Source: Lachnospiraceae bacterium (lineage in GTDB: Bacteria; Bacillota; Clostridia; Lachnospirales; Lachnospiraceae). Taken from it: a DNA stretch of 8,499 nt. The stretch is taken from contig JAAVAG010000180.1 in the NCBI GenBank assembly GCA_014804185.1, forward strand, positions 1 through 8,499, given 5' to 3'. Position numbers and translations under genes: made by a program. The notes beneath the pieces were generated by a model that was not told the DNA's origin, ran no database searches, and was given only the letters and a program-made list of their open reading frames with translations. Shown piece after piece: positions 1-4,979 of this stretch. Each line of letters begins with the position of its first letter. The first letter of the stretch is position 1.

Positions 1-227
1 ACCAGCGCAGCCACAAGAAACAATACATATCCTATATTCATGTGATGCGCTTTCTCGCGGTTCTTCCTGGCAGTGTGGCTCAGCGGTTTCTTCTGTTTTT
101 CATGAATCGCCGTTCTGACGTCCAGTTCTCTGGCCGTATTTCCGTCTACATAAATATCTCTGTATGTAGTTTGTCTCTGGTATGCATATCTTCCCGATGC
201 TGTCCTTTTTCTTTGATGTGCTGCCAT
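1..227 (-). CDS. FtsL-like cell division membrane protein (partial, C-terminal part outside window)
   Basis: I read this frame by hand from an ATG at 227 to the window edge: 75 full codons, no stop, so the C-terminus is missing. An AAGAAGG ribosome binding site ends 8 bases before the ATG, and the gene starts 35 bases after rsmH ends. The protein begins with about 62 strongly hydrophilic, basic residues rich in Arg, Lys and His, including a KNREKAHH stretch. A hydrophobic run (IGYVLFLVAAL, from about residue 65) then looks like the start of a transmembrane helix. In dcw clusters the short single-pass protein directly after rsmH is normally FtsL, which joins FtsB/DivIC in the divisome. Position and topology fit that role, but FtsL proteins diverge strongly in sequence, so the name is inferred from context. 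The periplasmic coiled coil that would support it lies outside the window. Confidence 0.7.
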   Translation of the reverse strand, partial: MAAHQRKRTASGRYAYQRQTTYRDIYVDGNTARELDVRTAIHEKQKKPLSHTARKNREKAHHMNIGYVLFLVAAL

Positions 228-262
228 GACTTCTACCTTCTTTCTCTCTTCTCACTCTTCTT

Positions 263-1216
263 TCATGTTACTTTTGATGTCTTCTGTGTCTTTTCAAACA
301 CTCGCACTTTTGCCCTCTTAGAGCGGCTGTTTTCTCCCAGTTCCTCCTCTGACGGCACAATGGGCTTTTTCGTAATCACGGTTCCCGCGGAAACCCTGCC
401 GCACACACACATTGGAAAGTTCGGCGGACAGATACATGGGTTTTCCTGCTTTCTGAACGCGGTTTTCACGATCCGGTCTTCCAGTGAATGAAATGTGATA
501 ATACAGAGTCTCCCTCCCGGATTCAGACTTTCAATCATCTCATCCAGCGATTTTTCCAGCACTTCCAGTTCATGGTTGCATTCGATGCGGATCGCCTGAA
601 AGGTCCGCTTGGACGGATGTCCGTCCTGCCGCATTTTTGCCGGTATGGATGCCCGTATGATCTCATTCAGCTGCCCGGTAGTCTCTATCTTTTTTTCCTG
701 TCTTGCCGCCGCGATATGCCTGGCAATACTTTTCGCAAAATGTTCTTCCCCGTAATCTCTGATGATCCGAAAGAGTTCCTCCTCCGAATATCCGTTTACG
801 ATCTCTTCCGCTGAAAGGCTCTGTCTCTGATCCATCCGCATGTCCAGCTTCGCGTCATACCGATAGGAAAACCCTCTCTCCTGCGTGTCCAGCTGATAAG
901 AAGAAACGCCAAGATCCAGAACAATACCGTCCACGCCTCCGATTCCCTCTTCTGCCAGAATTGCTTTCATGCTGCCAAAATTACTTCTGACAAGCGTCAC
1001 TCTGTCCGCAAAAGCCGCCAATCTCTCCCCCGCGGCATCTATGGCATCTCCGTCCTGGTCTATACCGAGAAATCTGCCCTCTGCGGAGAGCCGCCCGACT
1101 ATCTCCAGGGCATGTCCCCCGCCTCCCAGCGTACCGTCCACATACACGCCGTCCGGCCTTATATTCAGATTTTCAACAGTCTCGCGAAGTAACACGGAAT
1201 AATGACTAAATGACAT
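263..1216 (-). CDS. rsmH: 16S rRNA (cytosine(1402)-N(4))-methyltransferase RsmH
   Basis: RsmH (MraW) is the SAM-dependent cytosolic enzyme that N4-methylates C1402 in the decoding centre of 16S rRNA. The protein is 317 residues, normal for the family. The SAM-binding loop DGTLGGGGH is at residues 27-35, an acidic strand end GIDQDGDAID at 51-60, the DLGVSS motif at 101-106, the HPSKRTFQAIRI motif at 200-211, and TFHSLEDR at 241-248. Near the C-terminus four cysteines form a CxCPP-x4-CxCG pattern at 261-273, which I take to be common in Firmicutes members and may bind a metal. The ATG at 1216 follows an AAAAGGTG ribosome binding site by about 11 bases. The gene begins 23 bases after mraZ and is followed by the FtsL-like gene, the usual dcw order. 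It is probably cotranscribed from the mraZ promoter. Confidence 0.97.
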   Translation of the reverse strand: MSFSHYSVLLRETVENLNIRPDGVYVDGTLGGGGHALEIVGRLSAEGRFLGIDQDGDAIDAAGERLAAFADRVTLVRSNFGSMKAILAEEGIGGVDGIVLDLGVSSYQLDTQERGFSYRYDAKLDMRMDQRQSLSAEEIVNGYSEEELFRIIRDYGEEHFAKSIARHIAAARQEKKIETTGQLNEIIRASIPAKMRQDGHPSKRTFQAIRIECNHELEVLEKSLDEMIESLNPGGRLCIITFHSLEDRIVKTAFRKQENPCICPPNFPMCVCGRVSAGTVITKKPIVPSEEELGENSRSKRAKVRVFEKTQKTSKVT

Positions 1217-1239
1217 CTCTACGCTTGCACCTTTTATCT

Positions 1240-1671
1240 CTATATGATCAGACCCAGCTGTGTCATATGCTCCGTCACCTCATCCATATCCTCATAGGTA
1301 ACGGTTCCTTCGTATCTCTCCTTGCTCCAGATCTCCACTCTGCCGCCCACACCGATCAGCGTGACATCTTTCTCCAATGCGGCAAAGTCCCGGAGTACTC
1401 CCGGTATCAATATTCTTCCCTGCTTGTCCACTTCCGCGGTCGTGGCTCCCGCAAGAAAGAAACGGGTAAATTTACGGGCGTCCGGGCTGTTCAGAGGAAG
1501 ACCTTTCAGTTTTTCCTCGAATTTCTGCCACTCATGGTTGTCATACACAAACAGACAGCCGTCAAGCCCCTTTGTCACCACGAATTCGTCTCCCAGAATC
1601 TCACGGAACTTTGAAGGAATGATCAACCTGCCTTTTGCATCTATCGTATGATTGTATTCACCCATGAACAT
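1240..1671 (-). CDS. mraZ: Transcriptional regulator MraZ
   Basis: MraZ is an AbrB-like DNA-binding protein that assembles into rings and controls its own dcw operon. The chosen start gives 143 residues, the usual size, beginning MFMGEYNHTIDAKGR, the typical family N-terminus. Two copies of the swapped-hairpin motif are visible: DAKGRLIIP at residues 11-19 and VDKQGRILIP at 81-90. A longer frame reaches back to 1722, but it adds 17 non-family residues and runs through a hairpin, so I reject it. The ATG at 1671 lies 13 bases after GGAAGGG (1685-1691); this spacing is rather long. An in-frame ATG at 1665 is a weaker alternative. Four direct AAGTGG repeats upstream are the probable binding site for this protein. 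rsmH follows 23 bases downstream. Confidence 0.96.
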   Translation of the reverse strand: MFMGEYNHTIDAKGRLIIPSKFREILGDEFVVTKGLDGCLFVYDNHEWQKFEEKLKGLPLNSPDARKFTRFFLAGATTAEVDKQGRILIPGVLRDFAALEKDVTLIGVGGRVEIWSKERYEGTVTYEDMDEVTEHMTQLGLII

Positions 1672-1698
1672 AACGATATCCATGCCCTTCCACAACCT

Positions 1699-1728
1699 GC
1701 GAACTTTGGGCCGCAGGCCCAAATTCGC
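1699..1728 (-). promoter_or_regulatory. Leader hairpin 1 just before the mraZ ribosome binding site
   Basis: The inner stem is a perfect 8-base inverted repeat, TTTGGGCC (1705-1712) against GGCCCAAA (1716-1723), around a 3-base loop. An outer 5-base stem, GCGAA (1699-1703) with TTCGC (1724-1728), extends it past one unpaired base at 1704. The structure ends 7 bases before the GGAAGGG of mraZ. It is GC-rich and should be stable in the transcript. There is no T-run after it on the minus strand, so it does not look like a terminator. It could affect translation or mRNA stability, or be part of a repetitive intergenic element; the sequence alone does not decide. Confidence 0.7.
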
Positions 1729-1755
1729 GTGTGAAAAATCTCCGATTTTTCACAC
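1729..1755 (-). promoter_or_regulatory. Leader hairpin 2, abutting hairpin 1
   Basis: This is a perfect 12-base inverted repeat, GTGTGAAAAATC (1729-1740) against GATTTTTCACAC (1744-1755), with a 3-base loop. It touches hairpin 1 with no base between them, so the two could stack on each other in the mraZ leader RNA. No poly-U follows on the minus strand. The perfect palindromic form resembles mobile or repetitive extragenic palindromes, but copy number cannot be judged from one window. Confidence 0.7.
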
Positions 1756-1800
1756 TAATCACCCGCTTTCAAAAGTGGTCTGCCACGGAAAATGGAACTG

Positions 1801-1840
1801 GTCTCCACTTCAAACCACTTGCCTCCACTTTCCACCACTT
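1801..1840 (-). promoter_or_regulatory. Probable MraZ operator: four 10-base direct repeats
   Basis: Read on the minus strand from 1840 to 1801, the sequence is four consecutive decamers: AAGTGGTGGA, AAGTGGAGGC, AAGTGGTTTG and AAGTGGAGAC. The AAGTGG core recurs at exactly one helical turn (cores at 1835-1840, 1825-1830, 1815-1820 and 1805-1810). Known MraZ sites are short G-rich direct repeats at a 10-base period upstream of mraZ: TGGGN repeats in E. coli and AAAGTG-type repeats in mycoplasmas. The repeats start about 3 bases after the predicted transcription start, so bound MraZ would sit on the initially transcribed region. That position suggests autorepression. The pattern is seen directly; its identity as the MraZ site is inferred from form and place. 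Confidence 0.88.
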
Positions 1841-1848
1841 ATAGACCA

Positions 1849-1877
1849 ATTTTATACCAAACCACCCACCGTGGCAA
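1849..1877 (-). promoter_or_regulatory. Sigma-A type promoter of mraZ (dcw cluster)
   Basis: On the minus strand the -35 box is TTGCCA (1872-1877), five of six matches to TTGACA. The -10 box is TAAAAT (1849-1854), five of six matches to TATAAT, and the spacer is 17 bases. Transcription should start near 1842, giving a leader of about 170 bases before the mraZ ATG. It lies after the lgt terminator, so the dcw genes have their own promoter. An AT-rich stretch upstream of the -35 box may act as an UP element. Confidence 0.8.
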
Positions 1878-1878
1878 G

Positions 1879-1898
1879 TAAAATCTTAAGAAATTTTA
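1879..1898. other. AT-rich imperfect palindrome upstream of the mraZ -35 box
   Basis: The stretch TAAAATCTTAAGAAATTTTA is centred near CTTAAG, with TAAAAT on the left matched by ATTTTA on the right, offset by two bases. It sits directly upstream of the -35 box, where an UP element would contact RNA polymerase alpha subunits. It could also be a weak operator. Either role is a guess from position and base composition. Confidence 0.35.
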
Positions 1899-1936
1899 TC
1901 TTCAGGAAAAAGTGCGCCGTCAGGTTCATGACACAC

Positions 1937-1975
1937 AAAAAAAAGAATGCCCTGCTTTTTGTCCGCAGAGCACTC
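1937..1975 (-). terminator. Intrinsic terminator after lgt
   Basis: On the minus strand an 11-base stem (GAGTGCTCTGC at 1975-1965 with GCAGGGCATTC at 1955-1945, two G-U pairs) closes a 9-base loop and is followed at once by eight T residues (1944-1937). It starts 29 bases after the lgt stop codon. This is a textbook Rho-independent terminator. It should end the upstream transcript before the mraZ promoter. Confidence 0.92.
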
Positions 1976-2004
1976 CCGTTTACCTGTTATTTTTATCTGT
2001 TTAT

Positions 2005-2901
2005 TCAGTTTTCTTTGGATGTCTCTTCCGTCCCGGATGCGGAATTCTTTTTTCTTCTCACGCACCGCACTGTCACATCCGTGACGATCGCTCCCACAAA
2101 ACACAATATCCCTATCATCTGCGATACCGCGATCTGTGTCCCCGGTATCAGAAGCTGATCCGTTCGTATCCCCTCAATCACAAAGCGGCCCAGTCCGTAT
2201 CCTCCCAGATAGAGCAGGCAGATCTCCCCGTGAAATTTCTGATGTCTGCGATAAAACAGCATAACCGCCAGTACCAGCACATTCCAGAGGCTTTCATAAA
2301 GGAATGTGGGATGGACCTGAATATAATTTATACCCTCACCGATATGCGCGGCGATATCCGGCGTGATATCGCTGTGGTCCCTGACTGCCGCCAACGGTAT
2401 CCTCATGGCAAGCAGGTTATCCGTATACCCGCCGAACACCTCCCGGTTCATGAAATTGCCCCAGCGGCCGATAATCTGTCCCAGAATCAGCCCGTACACC
2501 CCTGTATCGCCTAACTGGAATGGATTCTGCTTTTTGATTCTGCAGTATATAAACAGAGTAAGAAACGCGCCGATCACGGCTCCATAAATCGCCATACCGC
2601 CGTTTCTGGTGTTGAATATGCGCAGCAGATTATCCTTATATTCATCCCACTTAAACGCCACATAATAAATCCTGGCGCCGATCACCGAAAAAATCACGGC
2701 ATAAATGGAAAAATCCCAGTAAATCTCCGGATTCTGTCCCGTCACCTTTGCCATATGTACCGCCATCAGGATCCCCGCCAGCACGCCCGTGGCTATGATC
2801 AGCCCGTAAAAGGCAATATCAAAACCGAAAACCGTAAATTTTTCCGGCACATTCCTCAGATAAATTCCCAGATTCGGAAATGCAATGTCCATTTCGCCCA
2901 T
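2005..2901 (-). CDS. lgt: Prolipoprotein diacylglyceryl transferase Lgt
   Basis: Lgt moves a diacylglyceryl group from phosphatidylglycerol to the lipobox cysteine of prolipoproteins, the first step of lipoprotein maturation in the cytoplasmic membrane. The protein has 298 residues and about seven hydrophobic segments, for example near residues 27-50, 62-82, 103-120, 133-150, 203-217, 226-240 and 257-276. The signature GQIIGRWGNFMNREVFGG is at 141-158, with R146 and N149 matching essential E. coli R143 and N146. HPTFLYES is at 197-204, and GRFVIEGIRTD at 238-248 holds the second catalytic Arg region. Tyr106 in GGMAIYGAVIG stands where E. coli has His103. The ATG at 2901 is fixed by GGAGG (2908-2912) 6 bases upstream; an in-frame ATG three codons later is too far from it. 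The gene is 42 bases after ychF and ends at a terminator. Confidence 0.97.
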   Translation of the reverse strand: MGEMDIAFPNLGIYLRNVPEKFTVFGFDIAFYGLIIATGVLAGILMAVHMAKVTGQNPEIYWDFSIYAVIFSVIGARIYYVAFKWDEYKDNLLRIFNTRNGGMAIYGAVIGAFLTLFIYCRIKKQNPFQLGDTGVYGLILGQIIGRWGNFMNREVFGGYTDNLLAMRIPLAAVRDHSDITPDIAAHIGEGINYIQVHPTFLYESLWNVLVLAVMLFYRRHQKFHGEICLLYLGGYGLGRFVIEGIRTDQLLIPGTQIAVSQMIGILCFVGAIVTDVTVRCVRRKKNSASGTEETSKEN

Positions 2902-2943
2902 ATCAATCCTCCGCTGTCCGCAGTCTTTTTATCCGCCGCCCGG

Positions 2944-4050
2944 TCACACATTAAACCTGAAAAGAATCACGTCTCCGTCCTGCACAACGTATTCCTTTCC
3001 TTCCATCCTGACAAGCCCTTTCTCTCTGGCCGCGGGCAGAGATCCCTGTGCCAGCAGATCCTTATAGTTTACCACCTCGGCCTTGATAAAACCGCGCTCA
3101 AAATCCGTGTGGATTTTTCCAGCCGCCTGCGGCGCCCTGGTTCCCACTTTGATTGTCCAGGCTCTCGTCTCATCCTCCCCGGAGGTCAGAAAACTCATGA
3201 GTCCCAGCAGTTTGTAGCTTGCCCTGATCAGCTTCTCCAGCCCTGTTTCCTGCAGTCCCAGGTCCTCCAGGAACATCGCTTTTTCGTCTTCCTCCAATTC
3301 GGCGATCTCCTGCTCGATCTGGGCGCATACGACAAACACCTCGCTGCCCTCGGCTGCCGCCGCCTCTCTCACTTTCCGCACCATCTCATTGCCCGCCCCG
3401 TCGTCTGCCAGATCTTCCTCCGACACATTGGCGGCAAAAATAACGGGTTTATAGGTAAGCAGGTTATAGGAAGCGAGCCATGTCTGCTCATCCTCATCGT
3501 CTTCCGGCACAAAACTCCTTGCCAGTCTTCCGGATTCCAAATGCGCCTTGATCCGCTCCAGAAGATCCAGTTCTTTCGCCAGAGTCTTGTCCATTCTGGC
3601 TCCCTTACTTACCTTGGCAATTCGTCTCTCCAAAATTTCCAGATCAGAAAAGATTAATTCCAGGTTGATTGTCTCAATGTCCCGCAGAGGATTTACGCTG
3701 CCGTCCACATGGATGACATTGGAATCTTCAAAGCACCGCACCACATGTACCACCGCATCCACCTCGCGGATATTGCTCAGAAACTGATTTCCCAGTCCCT
3801 CTCCCTTGGACGCCCCCTTAACCAGTCCGGCTATGTCCACAAACTCAATCACCGCAGGCGTCACCTTTTTGGAATGATAGAGATCTCCCAGAAGCTTCAG
3901 CCGCTCGTCAGGCACCGCCACGATTCCCACATTGGGATCAATGGTGCAGAACGGATAGTTCGCCGACTCCGCTCCCGCTTTAGTCAATGAATTAAAAAGT
4001 GTACTCTTTCCCACATTCGGTAAACCTACGATCCCTAGTTTCATTTCCAT
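2944..4050 (-). CDS. ychF: Redox-regulated ATPase YchF (OLA1 family)
   Basis: YchF is a translation-factor-class P-loop protein of the Obg group that binds ribosomes and hydrolyses ATP rather than GTP; E. coli YchF is linked to oxidative stress. From the chosen start the protein has 368 residues, close to the usual 363-367. The P-loop GLPNVGKST is at 9-17 and G3 DIAGLVKGA at 72-80. The G4 position reads NVSEED (208-213) instead of NKxD, the change that explains the ATP preference. A helical arm spans about 125-200, and a C-terminal TGS domain covers about 285-367, with GTRAPQAAGKIH and FERGFIKAEV. The ATG at 4050 is 6 bases from AGAAAGG (4057-4063). An ATG two codons later matches the commonest family start but is poorly spaced, and a TTG at 4074 is unlikely. 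It begins 20 bases after rsgA. Confidence 0.96.
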   Translation of the reverse strand: MEMKLGIVGLPNVGKSTLFNSLTKAGAESANYPFCTIDPNVGIVAVPDERLKLLGDLYHSKKVTPAVIEFVDIAGLVKGASKGEGLGNQFLSNIREVDAVVHVVRCFEDSNVIHVDGSVNPLRDIETINLELIFSDLEILERRIAKVSKGARMDKTLAKELDLLERIKAHLESGRLARSFVPEDDEDEQTWLASYNLLTYKPVIFAANVSEEDLADDGAGNEMVRKVREAAAAEGSEVFVVCAQIEQEIAELEEDEKAMFLEDLGLQETGLEKLIRASYKLLGLMSFLTSGEDETRAWTIKVGTRAPQAAGKIHTDFERGFIKAEVVNYKDLLAQGSLPAAREKGLVRMEGKEYVVQDGDVILFRFNV

Positions 4051-4056
4051 CCCATA

Positions 4057-4063
4057 CCTTTCT
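4057..4063 (-). promoter_or_regulatory. Ribosome binding site deciding the ychF start
   Basis: AGAAAGG lies 6 bases before the ATG at 4050. The alternative ATG at 4044 would have a 12-base spacing, and the TTG at 4074 lies upstream of this site and cannot use it. This supports an MEMKLGIVG N-terminus. Confidence 0.65.
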
Positions 4064-4070
4064 GATCGGT

Positions 4071-4979
4071 TCAATATTTTTTTCGGTTTTTCAATTCCTC
4101 ATAGAGCAGGGCATAATTCTCATACCTCATGCGGCTGATCTTTCCTGCGGCAACCGCATCTTTTATTCCGCATACGGGCTCCCCGATATGCGCGCATCCG
4201 CCGAAACGGCACTCTGCTTCATAAGCGTCAAATTCGGGATAGCAGGCGCTCAATTCTTCTTTTTCCATATCCGGCAGCATCAGGGAACTGAATCCCGGCG
4301 TGTCCATAATATAAGTTTCGTCCTCCAGAGCGATCAACTGGGAATGCCTGGTGGTGTGCCTGCCTCTCTCGATCTTCCTGCTGATCTCCCCTGTCTCCAT
4401 ACAGACCTCGTCCTGCAGACGGTTCACAATAGAGGATTTTCCCGCCCCGCTGGGTCCTGCCACCGTAGTGGTCTTTCCCCGGAGCAGTTCCATCAGCGCG
4501 CCGGGTTCTCCCTTTATCCCCGTATTTTCCTGCGCGCTGGCAAACACAATCCTGCAGCCGCAGTCTATATAGATTTCTTTCAGCCGCCTGATTTCCTCGC
4601 CGGAAACCAGATCACTCTTGTTAAAGCAGATTATACACGGCAGATTCTGCCGCCGCATCATAACCAGAAACCGGTCCAGAAGCTGAAAGACCGGCGCGGG
4701 CCTGGCGGCGGCAAAAATCACAAGAGCCTGGTCCACATTCGCCACCGCGGGACGGATCAGAGCGCTTTTCCTTGGCATAATGGAGGAAATACTGCCCACC
4801 TTTTTGTCCTCGTCCAATATCTCCAGTTCCACGTTATCCCCCACCAGCGGCCTGGTGTTGTCCTTGCGGAAAATGCCTTTCGCTTTGCACTCATAGATTT
4901 CCGCTCCGCCAGTGTGAACATAATACTGTCCTGCAATTCCCTTAATAATTTTCCCCCGCAAACCGCTCTCCATCGTCAT
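4071..4979 (-). CDS. rsgA: Ribosome small subunit-dependent GTPase RsgA (YloQ/CpgA)
   Basis: RsgA is a circularly permuted GTPase that acts late in 30S subunit maturation. The 302-residue protein has an N-terminal OB fold (about 5-75) that binds 16S rRNA. The permuted GTPase order is visible: G4 NKSD at 120-123, G5 SA at 148-149, P-loop GPSGAGKSS at 175-183, GRHTTR (G2 region) at 206-211 and DTPG at 226-229. A C-terminal zinc site has the family pattern C257-x4-C262-x-H264-x5-C270. The ATG at 4979 overlaps the prkC stop as ATGA, and no good ribosome binding site precedes it, so translation is probably coupled to prkC. In B. subtilis the orthologue is a substrate of PrkC, which fits this pairing. 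rpe, which often follows rsgA in Firmicutes, is absent here; ychF follows instead. Confidence 0.97.
   Translation of the reverse strand: MTMESGLRGKIIKGIAGQYYVHTGGAEIYECKAKGIFRKDNTRPLVGDNVELEILDEDKKVGSISSIMPRKSALIRPAVANVDQALVIFAAARPAPVFQLLDRFLVMMRRQNLPCIICFNKSDLVSGEEIRRLKEIYIDCGCRIVFASAQENTGIKGEPGALMELLRGKTTTVAGPSGAGKSSIVNRLQDEVCMETGEISRKIERGRHTTRHSQLIALEDETYIMDTPGFSSLMLPDMEKEELSACYPEFDAYEAECRFGGCAHIGEPVCGIKDAVAAGKISRMRYENYALLYEELKNRKKY

Noticed and set aside
1672..1722. A 17-residue N-terminal extension of mraZ
   Set aside because: The added residues are not family-like, the start would lie inside leader hairpin 1, and the ATG at 1671 gives the standard MFMGEY N-terminus.
1699..1755. Double hairpin considered as a transcription attenuator or terminator
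   Set aside because: No run of T follows either stem on the minus strand, so the intrinsic terminator model lacks its second half.
1886..2104. A 72-codon minus-strand frame covering the lgt 3' end, the terminator and part of the mraZ promoter region
   Set aside because: It overlaps lgt in another frame, runs through a strong terminator and ends in the AT-rich promoter zone. Its Lys/Arg-rich translation looks like non-coding sequence.
2755..3657. A 300-codon plus-strand open frame opposite ychF
   Set aside because: It is a shadow of ychF and the start of lgt, with no recognisable domain.
4051..4074. An upstream TTG start for ychF overlapping the rsgA stop
   Set aside because: A good ribosome binding site at 4057-4063 lies inside this extension and points to the ATG at 4050. 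The added residues are not found in the family.
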